Below are positions 16,138 through 22,989 of a DNA stretch of 31,675 bases, in pieces. Numbering within the stretch: the first letter of the stretch is position 1; each line of letters starts with the position of its first letter. The DNA comes from a virus, in IMG/VR virus record IMGVR_UViG_3300031963_000611, positions 1 through 31,675 of that record; one strand, written 5' to 3'. Made by a program: the position numbers and the translations under genes. The notes beneath the pieces are model-generated. The model had not been told where the DNA came from. It ran no database searches and worked only from the letters and a program-made list of their open reading frames with translations.

Positions 16138-18500
16138 CTGCAACTACGATCCGCGTACAGATGGCGCAGCGGAAAGATACCGCTGCAAATTGGACAGCCG
16201 CCAATCCGATTCTGCTATCTGGTGAGATCGGCTATGAGACAGACACCAAGAAGTTCAAGATTGGTGACGGCACCACCAACTGGAACAGCCTTGCTTATCT
16301 GCCCATTCCTGATGGCAGCGGCAATCTGACGATCACGGGCAACCTTGAGATCGGTACCACTGGCAGCCTGACCTTTGAAGGCAGCACCGCCAATGGCTTT
16401 GAAACGACGCTGGCAGTCAGTGATCCCACTGCCGACCGAACGATCACGCTGCCCAACGCAAGCGGCACCGTCATCACCACCGGCGACACCGGCAGCGTTA
16501 CCAGCACGATGATCGCCGATGGCACCATCGTTAATGCAGACATCAGCGGCAGCGCCGAGATCGCTGTCAGCAAGCTGGCGAATGGCACTGCTAATCAGGT
16601 GATTGTCACTGATGGCACCAATGTGAGCTGGTCAGACAATCTGACACTGGCCGGTGATCTAACCGTGAATGGCACCACCACCACGATCAACACGGAGAAT
16701 CTCCTGGTTGAAGACAAGAACATCATCATCGGCAATGTCACTAGCCCGACTGATGTGACAGCCGACGGTGGTGGCATCACGCTAAAAGGCGCAACCGATA
16801 AGACGATCAACTGGGTTGACGCCACCGATGCGTGGACTAGCAGCGAGCGCTTCAGCTATCCACTCGGTAGCGCAACGGCGCCATCGCTGACCTTCACCGG
16901 GGATCCAAATACCGGCATCTACAGCCCTGGTGCAGATCAGGTCTCCGTGGCCACCGGCGGAACTGAGCGCCTGCGCCTGGACTCCAGTGGCCGCTTGGGG
17001 CTGGGCACTAGTAGCCCTGGTGCTGAAACACCTGAAGACAATTCAGGGAATGTGTTGGCAGGGGCGATTCTTGATATCAACGGACATCTCCTATTTTCAT
17101 CCGCTGCTCCATATATCAAGCCAAATACCAAGGCTGAAAGTGGGCGCCCCCTCTACATCCAGGCCGGCGACACACGGCAAACAAACTATAACGGTGGCGC
17201 TCTCTACCTTGAAGCTGGCGGTCAAGACCCTTCATGGGGCGGCACTGCAAATGGCGGCAATGTCTTTATTGACGGCGGTCAAAAAGGAGGGACCGGCACT
17301 GACGGGAATGTGATTCTTGCCTCTAATCGAGGCCGCGTAGGGATTGGCACTACTTCGCCTGGAAGCTATAGCTCTGCCGCAAATCAATTAGTTGTTGGCA
17401 GCGCTTCTGGCAATCAAGGCATCACTATTGCAGCAGGTTCTAGTTCGTATTCAGCGGTTTATTTTGCAGACGGAACAGCCGGGACGGAGCCATACCGAGG
17501 TATTGTCGGTTATAACCACGCTTCTGATAATTTAGAATTTTACACTACCGGACTTTTGCGGTCCACTATTGACAGCTCCGGCAGGTTGTTAGTTGGCACG
17601 TCTACTAGCCGAGGAAGTTTCTTTAATACAACAGGTTCTGATTGCAATCTTCAAGTAGAAGGAGTCTCAGTTGGTAGCTCTTCTGTATCAATTATTAGAA
17701 ACCAAGCTAATTCGGGTCCACCTTATTTATTTCTCGGAAAAACTCGCGGATCTGCCGTTGGCGGAACAGCTATTGTAAATGATTCAGATTTTATTGGAGT
17801 AGTTTCATACCAAGCATCTGATGGAACCGAATTTGTTGAAGCAGCAGCTATCGCTGCTCAAGTAGACGGCACCCCCGGCGCTAACGACATGCCGGGACGA
17901 TTAGTGTTCTCCACTACCGCCGACGGGGCGAGCAGCCCGACGGAGCGGATGAGGATAGATAATAAGGGCAGAACAGATATTACATGCGTAAAGGATGGCA
18001 GCCAGGCTCTATACGTCGCTCACAACGGAACGAGCGGCCAGCAATACGGCATCAACATCACCACGGCCAACGATCAGAATAGCAACACTAATTACTTCCT
18101 TCAGTGCATTGGGAGCGCAACTAACCGTACCACCATCCTTACTAATGGTGGCATACAGAACTACAGCGCGAACAACGTCAACCTTTCCGACCGCAACGTC
18201 AAGAAAGGCATTGCCCCTGCCGCTAGCACTTGGGACTGCTTAAAAGAGTGGGAGATCGTCAACTTCCGCTACAAGGATCAGCCCGATGATGCGGATCTGA
18301 ACATGGGCGTTATCGCCCAGCAGGTTGCCGAAAGCTGCCCGGAAGTGATCACCGTCTTCCAAGAGGCAACCGAAGACCAGCCCGAAAAGCTCGGCGTCAA
18401 AGATCAGCAAATGATGTGGATGGCAATTAAGGCTCTCCAAGAAGCACAGCTTCGCATCGAAACCCTTGAGGCTAAAGTTATAGCCCTTGAAAGCAACTAG
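16134..18500 (+). CDS. Tail fibre with Mtd_N-like anchor and S74 self-cleaving chaperone
   Basis: This 788-residue protein is the probable host-binding fibre. Residues ~1-62 are an Mtd_N-like anchor (NWTAANPILLSGEIGYETDT, FKIGDGTTNWNSLAY). The shaft has beta-repeat sequence and several copies of the motif RLRLDSSGRLGLGTSSP, with variants at ~278, ~402 and ~478. The last 104 residues are an intramolecular chaperone of the peptidase S74 type: S685 in NLSDRNVKKGI with K690 five residues on, the spacing of the known Ser-Lys dyad, followed by MGVIAQQVAESCPEV and a coiled-coil end. Cleavage before S685 should release a mature trimer. The middle (about 17330-17850) is more A/T-rich than the rest. 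Confidence 0.85.
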   Translation: MTATTIRVQMAQRKDTAANWTAANPILLSGEIGYETDTKKFKIGDGTTNWNSLAYLPIPDGSGNLTITGNLEIGTTGSLTFEGSTANGFETTLAVSDPTADRTITLPNASGTVITTGDTGSVTSTMIADGTIVNADISGSAEIAVSKLANGTANQVIVTDGTNVSWSDNLTLAGDLTVNGTTTTINTENLLVEDKNIIIGNVTSPTDVTADGGGITLKGATDKTINWVDATDAWTSSERFSYPLGSATAPSLTFTGDPNTGIYSPGADQVSVATGGTERLRLDSSGRLGLGTSSPGAETPEDNSGNVLAGAILDINGHLLFSSAAPYIKPNTKAESGRPLYIQAGDTRQTNYNGGALYLEAGGQDPSWGGTANGGNVFIDGGQKGGTGTDGNVILASNRGRVGIGTTSPGSYSSAANQLVVGSASGNQGITIAAGSSSYSAVYFADGTAGTEPYRGIVGYNHASDNLEFYTTGLLRSTIDSSGRLLVGTSTSRGSFFNTTGSDCNLQVEGVSVGSSSVSIIRNQANSGPPYLFLGKTRGSAVGGTAIVNDSDFIGVVSYQASDGTEFVEAAAIAAQVDGTPGANDMPGRLVFSTTADGASSPTERMRIDNKGRTDITCVKDGSQALYVAHNGTSGQQYGINITTANDQNSNTNYFLQCIGSATNRTTILTNGGIQNYSANNVNLSDRNVKKGIAPAASTWDCLKEWEIVNFRYKDQPDDADLNMGVIAQQVAESCPEVITVFQEATEDQPEKLGVKDQQMMWMAIKALQEAQLRIETLEAKVIALESN

Positions 18501-18504
18501 ACCT

Positions 18505-18642
18505 ATGCAGACAACAGACCTTCAACCTCCGACCGACAAAGAACTTCTTGAACTCTTTGATCTGATCTACAGAACAGGTGACACGGAAACTCCTACTTGC
18601 ATTGAGTTTGCTCGTACTGTTCTAGAGCGCTGGGGCAAGTAG
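18505..18642 (+). CDS. Small acidic protein after the tail fibre, unknown function
   Basis: This 45-residue reading frame begins MQTTDLQPPTDKELLELF and ends FARTVLERWGK. The core 'D-K-E-L-L-E-L ... I-E-F-A-R-x-V-L-x-R-W-G' pattern recalls small hypothetical proteins scattered through picocyanobacterial phage genomes, which supports translation. It starts 4 bp after the fibre stop, with only a weak ribosome-binding site. Its codon use is more A/T-rich than that of the structural genes. Function unknown. Confidence 0.6.
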   Translation: MQTTDLQPPTDKELLELFDLIYRTGDTETPTCIEFARTVLERWGK

Positions 18643-18653
18643 CCCTACTCACT

Positions 18654-18709
18654 AGACCATTTTGTTGATGTCACCAATATGGTCTGATCGCCCGCGTCAA
18701 GCGTATAGT
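18654..18709 (+). promoter_or_regulatory. Inverted repeat and possible promoter before 18763
   Basis: AGACCAT (18654-18660) and ATGGTCT (18679-18685) form a 7-bp inverted repeat with an 18-nt spacer and no T run, so an operator or mRNA hairpin fits better than a terminator. A -10-like TATAGT lies at 18704-18709, 18 bp after TGGTCT; the -35 match is poor. The string GTATAGTGGTG (18703-18713) also occurs on the minus strand at 25541-25551 upstream of the reverse cluster. Promoter activity is inferred. Confidence 0.35.
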
Positions 18710-18762
18710 GGTGGGGCAGCGAGTTTGCACCTCCTGCCCCTGGCCACAGTTCCCTAGAAACC

Positions 18763-19290
18763 ATGACCAACGAAGATTACTCGAAGGTGCCACCGCCGCA
18801 CCTGCTCAAAAAGTTTTCCGAGCAAGCGAGGGTAGACAGCCAAAAGCGCGGTCATCCTGGCTACTGCAAGACGTTTGCCAAGCTCTGCATCGACTGGGCG
18901 CTGAACTCCAAATCATCTCCTAATAATCCCCAAATTAGGAGTTCCGATCTGGACGTAACGATTGCCTTGGTGCAGCAGTGGACTGATGAGATCTACGGCG
19001 GTCCCGGTGCAGTTGTCGGTAGTGACGACATTTGCTTAGCCAAGCTGGCTGCTCAGTACGGCGCCGATCAGGAATTGGATGCGTGCTGCGAGTGGTTCCA
19101 AGAGTTTTATAAAACCGAGTCATGGGTTGATCTTGACTTAAGAACCTTCCGCGCCGCCCGCCGTCCAAAACCCGCAACACTGAAGGAGCAATCCCTGAAG
19201 CATCTAGAAGTGATGGAGCGGGACGGGCATTACCTGCCTGAAATCCTGCAAGATCTTCGTCGTGCCGTGGAGCAGCTTGAAGCCCAGTAG
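18763..19290 (+). CDS. Hypothetical protein, 175 residues
   Basis: I do not recognise this protein. It is mostly helical and soluble, with a Lys-rich start (VPPPHLLKKFSEQARVDSQ), a segment KTFAKLCIDWALNSKSS, then SDDICLAKLAAQYGADQELDACCEWFQEFYK, and a charged C-terminal helix (EILQDLRRAVEQLEAQ). Cysteines are isolated rather than in metal-binding pairs. An inverted repeat CTCCTAAT/ATTAGGAG lies inside the gene at 18917-18924/18934-18941. It is flanked by 120-bp gaps with inverted repeats on both sides, so it may form its own transcription unit between tail and lysis genes. Confidence 0.65.
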   Translation: MTNEDYSKVPPPHLLKKFSEQARVDSQKRGHPGYCKTFAKLCIDWALNSKSSPNNPQIRSSDLDVTIALVQQWTDEIYGGPGAVVGSDDICLAKLAAQYGADQELDACCEWFQEFYKTESWVDLDLRTFRAARRPKPATLKEQSLKHLEVMERDGHYLPEILQDLRRAVEQLEAQ

Positions 19291-19304
19291 TCACCTTCTC
19301 TAGT

Positions 19305-19335
19305 CAACTTCTAATTTGATTCAAGTTTGAAGTTG
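19305..19335 (+). repeat. Inverted repeat in the gap before 19417
   Basis: CAACTTC (19305-19311) and GAAGTTG (19329-19335) form a 7-bp inverted repeat with a 17-nt A/T-rich spacer; outer CTAGT (19300-19304) and ACTAG (19348-19352) add a second, offset pair. This could end transcription of the 18763 gene weakly or act as an operator. The rest of the 19291-19416 gap shows no reading frame. Confidence 0.35.
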
Positions 19336-19416
19336 GCCAGTCCACGTCACTAGGCGGGCAACCGGCCTACTCAACTGGTTGCACCACACCTAAGCTGCCA
19401 CCACAGGACCCCACCC

Positions 19417-19728
19417 ATGGCCACCACCTTCACCTGGGCGATCGCCAACATGGATCGCCAGCTCGCCGATGGTGCAGTGACCACGATCCACTGGACCATC
19501 TCGGCGCATGACGGCACCTACAGCGCCGGCGCCTATGGCTCGATCGGCCTGCCGGAGCCTGACCCCGACGCCATGATCCCCTTCGCCGATCTCATACCCG
19601 AGACCTGCGTGCAGTGGGTGAAAGACCATTTCGGCGCCGAGAAGGTTGCCGAGATCGAGGGCGCACTCCAGCAGCAGCTGGATCAGCAGCGTCAGCCCGT
19701 CACCGGTCAAGGTCTGCCGTGGCAGTAA
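19417..19728 (+). CDS. DUF7936-type cyanophage protein
   Basis: This 103-residue protein has the pattern I associate with a small family frequent in cyanophages: MATTFTWAIANMDRQL, then TTIHWTISAHDGTYSAGAYGS, DAMIPFADLIPETCVQWVKDHFG, and a Gln-rich end with PWQ. The first half is a beta pair bearing the W-x-I-S-x-x-D-G-T-Y motif and the second half is helical. Members are often found near tail or lysis genes, and no function is established that I know of. The gene is followed by an overlapping small gene in another frame. Confidence 0.65.
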   Translation: MATTFTWAIANMDRQLADGAVTTIHWTISAHDGTYSAGAYGSIGLPEPDPDAMIPFADLIPETCVQWVKDHFGAEKVAEIEGALQQQLDQQRQPVTGQGLPWQ

Positions 19729-19856
19729 AAGTCAAGACCGGCACCGCTCGCATCGAGCATCATGTCGGGCCACCTAAGACCACGCGCCAAGGCTATGGCC
19801 AGCGGTCACGGCCACGTAGGCGCGGCAAGAAACCCCTCCGCGGACAAGGTCGGTAA
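19719..19856 (+). CDS. Small basic cyanophage protein
   Basis: This 45-residue reading frame starts with GTG at 19719, overlapping the previous gene by 10 bp. It encodes MAVKVKTGTARIEHHVGPP followed by KTTRQGYGQRSRPRRRGKK and ends LRGQGR. The TRQG-x-G motif and Arg/Lys-rich tail closely resemble tiny proteins found in many cyanophages. It is strongly basic, so nucleic-acid or ribosome contact is possible, but nothing is shown. It is short and easily missed by annotation. Confidence 0.6.
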   Translation: MAVKVKTGTARIEHHVGPPKTTRQGYGQRSRPRRRGKKPLRGQGR

Positions 19857-19881
19857 GCTGAACAGGTACCACCATGGCGCC

Positions 19882-20133
19882 ATGGTCGAAGTGATCGCCG
19901 CCATTGCTGGCGCTTCAATTTCAGTTGCAGCCATGGGTGCTGCTGGCTTCAGCCGCAAATCAGATGAAGCCCGCGAGGCGGTAATCAGACTCACCTCAGC
20001 TGTGGAGCACATTGCTACGCAGCTAGAGGTGCTGCATCAAGACATCAAGGAAGATCGGCGCGAGACATTCACCCGCATATCGACGGTGGAGCAGCGCGTC
20101 TCTAAGTTGGAAGCACGTCCGCCATCCTGCTAG
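19882..20133 (+). CDS. Membrane protein with coiled coil, holin-like
   Basis: From the ATG at 19882 this is an 83-residue protein with one N-terminal hydrophobic segment (VEVIAAIAGASISVAAMGAAGF, residues ~2-23) and a charged helical tail with heptad pattern (VIRLTSAVEHIATQLEVL; TRISTVEQRVSKLEARP). Position just upstream of the endolysin suggests a holin, antiholin or spanin-like helper. The frame is open further upstream to 19762, but that part reads like out-of-frame sequence of the previous gene, so I prefer the internal ATG. Lysis role inferred from context. Confidence 0.6.
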   Translation: MVEVIAAIAGASISVAAMGAAGFSRKSDEAREAVIRLTSAVEHIATQLEVLHQDIKEDRRETFTRISTVEQRVSKLEARPPSC

Positions 20134-20135
20134 CC

Positions 20136-20282
20136 ATGGATCATGCAAGCACCATTGCGGTGATCGCCATCCTTGTAGCAGCAGGCTCTGAGGTGATCGC
20201 CGTCTCGCCGCTTAAATCCAACAGCTGGCTGCAGCTGATCTTCCAAGCGCTGCGCATCGTGTTCCCAAAGCAGCGCCGCTGA
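20136..20282 (+). CDS. Small lysis-region membrane protein
   Basis: This 48-residue protein begins two bases after the previous stop. It has a hydrophobic N-terminal segment (TIAVIAILVAAGSEVIAV), a polar turn SPLKSNSW, an amphipathic helix LQLIFQALRIVF and a basic end PKQRR. The 'SEVIA-SPLK-NSW-QL' pattern is familiar to me from small proteins next to endolysins in cyanophages. It could be a pinholin-type or holin-partner peptide. Together with the preceding gene it makes a likely two-component membrane lesion system. Function inferred. Confidence 0.65.
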   Translation: MDHASTIAVIAILVAAGSEVIAVSPLKSNSWLQLIFQALRIVFPKQRR

Positions 20283-20285
20283 ACC

Positions 20286-21368
20286 ATGGCGAACGATGCG
20301 CCGATCACACTCCAACAGCTGTTCAAGTACTACAAGGGCCAGCCGCACCAGGCTGCAGCAATCCAGCAGCTAGAGGCTGACCTGGCCGCCAATGCCTACG
20401 ACGCTGTGATGCGGCGCGATCGGGACTGGTTCCAAACCTGGAGCCAAGACGGCAAGCAGACCGATCTGGCCGCGGCCATCGCACTGATCAAGGAGTTTGA
20501 GGGCTGTCACCTCAGCGCATACCCTGACCCGCTCAGCGGTGGTGAGCCCTGGACGATCGGCTATGGCACCACGCGCTACAGCAGCGGTACACCCGTGAAG
20601 CGCGGCGACAAGATCAATGTGATCGAGGCTGACATGCTGCTGCGCCTCGAGATCGATCGCATCACAGACAAGCTGCGCACCACCGTGCCGCATTGGAATG
20701 TGATGGATGACAACCAGCGATCTGCGCTGGTCAGCTTCGCCTACAACCTGGGCGCTGGCTTCTACGGCTCCGCTGGATTTGAGACGATCAGCAGGTGCCT
20801 GCGCGATCGTGATTGGGCAGCAGTGCCCGCAGCATTCGAGCTCTACCGCAACCCTGGCACCAACGTGGAGGCTGGGCTGCTGCGGCGCCGCAGGGCAGAA
20901 GGCAAACTCTGGGGGCAGCATCAGGCCGCGGCAGAACCAGAGACCGCCAAGCTGCGTCCCAACAGTTCATTTACCGCGCGCATCACGCCGCACATCAGGC
21001 TCGGAGAGTTTGCGCTGGATCAGGAGGCGCGCAGGTTCCAGCATCAGTATCAGCTGGACACAGCAGCGGAGTTGGCGGCATTTCTGGAGCGCGCTCGCAC
21101 GGCATTCGGTGGAAAGGCGATCATCATCACCAGCGGATTCAGGCCATCGGCTGTCAATCGCTCAGTTGGCGGCGCATCTGGATCGGAGCACCTTTACAAC
21201 GCGCCAGGTGTCGGCGCTGTGGACTGGTACATCCAGGGAGTCGATATCTACAAGCTGCAGGAGTGGTGCATCAATCACTGGCCATACAGCACCGGCAAGG
21301 GCGCGCCTAAAGGATTTATCCATACCGGCATCCGGCAAGGGCGGCCTAAGGTCATCTGGGATTACTAA
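20286..21368 (+). CDS. Endolysin: GH24 lysozyme plus M15 peptidase
   Basis: This 360-residue enzyme should cut both glycan and peptide parts of the host wall. After a ~60-residue helical leader, residues ~62-213 form a T4-type lysozyme with E72, D81 and T90 (FEGCHLSAYPD, WTIGYG) and the SFAYNLGAGFY helix. Residues ~228-360 match the M15 peptidase group: ITSGFRPSAVNRSVGG, then H302 and D313 (SGSEHLYNAP, GAVDWY) and H346 (GFIHTGIR) as zinc ligands. It has no signal peptide, so it needs the holin-like proteins encoded just upstream. The two-enzyme design is less usual than single-domain phage lysins. Confidence 0.9.
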   Translation: MANDAPITLQQLFKYYKGQPHQAAAIQQLEADLAANAYDAVMRRDRDWFQTWSQDGKQTDLAAAIALIKEFEGCHLSAYPDPLSGGEPWTIGYGTTRYSSGTPVKRGDKINVIEADMLLRLEIDRITDKLRTTVPHWNVMDDNQRSALVSFAYNLGAGFYGSAGFETISRCLRDRDWAAVPAAFELYRNPGTNVEAGLLRRRRAEGKLWGQHQAAAEPETAKLRPNSSFTARITPHIRLGEFALDQEARRFQHQYQLDTAAELAAFLERARTAFGGKAIIITSGFRPSAVNRSVGGASGSEHLYNAPGVGAVDWYIQGVDIYKLQEWCINHWPYSTGKGAPKGFIHTGIRQGRPKVIWDY

Positions 21369-21374
21369 GCGCCT

Positions 21375-21890
21375 GTGCTGCTACCTGACCACGAGATCCG
21401 CCGGCTGTGCAAGCAGCATTCAATGCTGCAGCCATACAACGAAGAGCAGCTCAACCCAGCCAGTTATGACGTGACGCTCGGCGGTCAGATCATGATGGAG
21501 GTGGCCAGCACACCAGAGCTGCAGAAGGTGCAATTGCATGGTCACAGCAAGGATGATCCGTTCTGGATCCAGCCTGGCGAGTTTTTTCTGGCTGAGACGC
21601 TGGAGATCTTCAACCTACCCAATCACGTCGGCGCTCAGTTTGTCCTGAAGTCGAGCCGCGCACGCGAAGGATGGGATCATGCTGAGGCCGGATGGGCGGA
21701 TCCAGGGTGGTTTGGCAGCAGGCTCACCATGGAGCTGCGCAATCAGCGGCGCCTGCATCCGCTACCGATCTGGCCGGGCTTACGCATCGGGCAGATGAAG
21801 TTCCTGCTGGTGAGCGGCACCGTGGAACGCAGCTATGCAGAGAGCGGCCGTTATAACGCAAATCTGGGTGTCACGGCATCCAAGGGGTAG
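21375..21890 (+). CDS. dCTP deaminase-like (dUTPase-fold) enzyme
   Basis: This 171-residue protein belongs to the dCTP deaminase/dUTPase fold, which supplies dUMP or dUTP for thymidylate synthesis. The motifs are QLNPASYDVTLGG (substrate loop near 25-37), the motif KSSRAREG, and AEAGWADPGWFGSRLTMELRN, where the Glu before L-R-N aligns with the catalytic Glu of bacterial Dcd. It is a little shorter than E. coli Dcd. It starts with GTG 6 bp after the endolysin stop. Location in the lysis region rather than with replication genes is odd but seen in other cyanophages. Deaminase versus dUTPase activity cannot be decided here. Confidence 0.85.
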   Translation: MLLPDHEIRRLCKQHSMLQPYNEEQLNPASYDVTLGGQIMMEVASTPELQKVQLHGHSKDDPFWIQPGEFFLAETLEIFNLPNHVGAQFVLKSSRAREGWDHAEAGWADPGWFGSRLTMELRNQRRLHPLPIWPGLRIGQMKFLLVSGTVERSYAESGRYNANLGVTASKG

Positions 21891-22059
21891 CAAGCGGCGC
21901 CATGCGCAGCCGATAGATCTTGCCGGGTGCCTCAGCCGGATCATCCATTGGGATCATGGTGTAATCGTCGCAGCCGTGCGATTCAGCAAAGTGGCTGGCG
22001 GACTGATGGGTGATAAATGGCCCGATGTGCCACGGGCCGATGCGGAGGATGTATTGCAT
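21871..22059 (-). CDS. Possible small antisense gene
   Basis: This 62-residue reverse frame overlaps the 3' end of the deaminase gene by 20 bp. It encodes a plausible folded peptide: MQYILRIGPWHIGPFITH, then HGCDDYTMIPMDDP and YRLRMAPLATPWMP. The competing forward frame (from 21835) is rich in Arg and His and looks like a shadow. The reverse frame is open upstream to about 22133 but has no other ATG, GTG or TTG start, and no ribosome-binding site is seen. It would be the only reverse gene among forward ones here. Moderate to low support. Confidence 0.45.
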   Translation of the reverse strand: MQYILRIGPWHIGPFITHQSASHFAESHGCDDYTMIPMDDPAEAPGKIYRLRMAPLATPWMP

Positions 22060-22162
22060 TGCGGGACCGTAGCGCGAATCATGCCGCTCAATCCCATAGC
22101 AATTCTGTAATCCCGTGAGACTCAGTGGCGACCGCTACCGTGGCACCAGCGGCGGCCAGTCC

Positions 22163-22348
22163 ATGCCCGGTTACTACCTAGAGGTTTCCGCCAAGATCTT
22201 CATCCGATCAGACACGCCAGCCGATGACATACCTGGTGATGTCTACAGTCAAATCGCTGAGCATGTCCGATCCGATGAAGACATCATCGACATCGAAGTG
22301 AACTGCATGCCGGTGCCTGAGGATCTCTGTGGATCGACACCGCATTGA
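22163..22348 (+). CDS. Hypothetical protein, 61 residues
   Basis: The reading frame encodes MPGYYLEVSAKIFIRSDT, then DIPGDVYSQIAEHVRSDEDIIDIEVNCM and a polar tail. The strand-helix-strand layout, with an acidic final strand, resembles small phage proteins of the ferredoxin-like type, but I do not recognise a family. A GTG at 22115 would add 16 residues; I favour the ATG because the extra residues look unstructured. Its last 20 bases overlap the start of the HNH gene. Confidence 0.5.
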   Translation: MPGYYLEVSAKIFIRSDTPADDIPGDVYSQIAEHVRSDEDIIDIEVNCMPVPEDLCGSTPH

Positions 22349-22646
22349 TGAGACGCGCCTGATCACCCGGCGATCAGCGCGTGATCAGATCCTTCTCGCC
22401 TGGAGCTACCGCTGCGCCTACTGCGGCGCGGATCTGGATCGCAGTCCGACGCTCGATCACGTCATCCCCAAGGCTCACGGCGGGCTCACGGTGCCCAGCA
22501 ACATGGTCGCCTGCTGCATGGGCTGCAACTGCTCCAAGGGGCACAAGCCATGGGTGGACTGGTACCGCCAGCAGCCGTTCTGGTCAGCACTCGGCGAGTG
22601 GGCGATCGTGCAGTGGCTCTCCAGCAGCGCTAATCTTGCGGCCTAG
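22329..22646 (+). CDS. HNH endonuclease
   Basis: This 105-residue protein has the full HNH pattern: zinc pair CAYCG, then SPTLDHVIPKAHGG (DH of the first motif), PSNMVACCMGCN (Asn) and a second Cys pair leading into SKGHKPW. Free-standing HNH proteins of this size in phages act as packaging helpers next to terminase or as homing-type nucleases. Here the gene is far from terminase in this window (though a circular map could differ), and lies last in the forward operon. It starts with GTG at 22329. Nuclease activity is likely; role unknown. Confidence 0.85.
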   Translation: MDRHRIDETRLITRRSARDQILLAWSYRCAYCGADLDRSPTLDHVIPKAHGGLTVPSNMVACCMGCNCSKGHKPWVDWYRQQPFWSALGEWAIVQWLSSSANLAA

Positions 22647-22670
22647 ACCTTTCTCGAGGATCTAGGCGGT

Positions 22671-22718
22671 ACCGCAGCGGCCGGCTGCGGTGAGGCGGGC
22701 ACCGCGTGAGGACCCGCC
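22671..22718. terminator. Hairpins between converging operons
   Basis: ACCGCAGC (22671-22678) pairs with GCTGCGGT (22684-22691) around a 5-nt loop, and GGCGGG (22694-22699) pairs with CCCGCC (22713-22718). They lie in the 86-bp gap between the last forward gene and the last reverse gene. Neither is followed by a clear T run on either strand, so they may be weak or factor-assisted bidirectional terminators. Termination is inferred from structure and location. Confidence 0.45.
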
Positions 22719-22732
22719 ACCGGCCACCACAA

Positions 22733-22819
22733 TCACGGCAGGATCCTGCTGCATACCCACAGCGCGATCAGGCACGTCACCCAATACTCCACCACCAAGA
22801 TCAGCACGTCGCGGAGCAT
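22733..22819 (-). CDS. 28-residue membrane micropeptide
   Basis: This very short frame encodes MLRDVLILVVEYWVTCLIALW and ends CSRILP: almost entirely one membrane helix (residues ~4-23) with a basic end. Its ATG overlaps the stop of the preceding gene by a single base (TGATG on the reverse strand), the same coupling seen throughout this cluster. That arrangement and the clean hydrophobic profile argue for real translation. It is the last gene of the cluster. No homologue is known to me. Confidence 0.5.
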   Translation of the reverse strand: MLRDVLILVVEYWVTCLIALWVCSRILP

Positions 22820-22989
22820 CAGCGGCCGAGCAGGTGGTCCAGATACAGCTCCGCCTGCCACAGGTCGCTGCTGTACCTGCAGGTGCCGCCTACACAGCTG
22901 CGGTAGTACACCTCACCATGCACGGGCATGAGTGTCTCGATGTAACCGCCGTCTCGATCAGTGCGGCTGATCACCTCAGGACCGAACAT
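22819..22989 (-). CDS. Hypothetical protein, 56 residues
   Basis: The ATG at 22989 gives MFGPEVISRTDRDGGYIETL followed by MPVHGEVYYRSCVGGTCRYSS and DLWQAELYLDHLLGR. Two cysteines (RSCVGGTC) could form a disulfide or half of a metal site. A longer version of the frame up to 23229 is open but its N-terminal part is Arg/Ser/Cys-rich shadow sequence of the upstream gene. It overlaps that gene by 14 bp and the micropeptide gene by one base. Function unknown. Confidence 0.55.
   Translation of the reverse strand: MFGPEVISRTDRDGGYIETLMPVHGEVYYRSCVGGTCRYSSDLWQAELYLDHLLGR

Noticed and set aside
18917-18941. CTCCTAAT/ATTAGGAG hairpin as a terminator
   Set aside because: It lies inside an apparently intact reading frame and has no T run; it is noted with that gene but not called as a terminator.
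21835-22110. Forward open frame after the deaminase gene
   Set aside because: It begins inside the deaminase gene and has no recognisable motif; composition is shadow-like.
22671-22718. Possible tRNA in the hairpin-rich gap
   Set aside because: The two hairpins do not make a cloverleaf, and no T-loop or CCA-type end is present. No tRNA was found elsewhere by eye.
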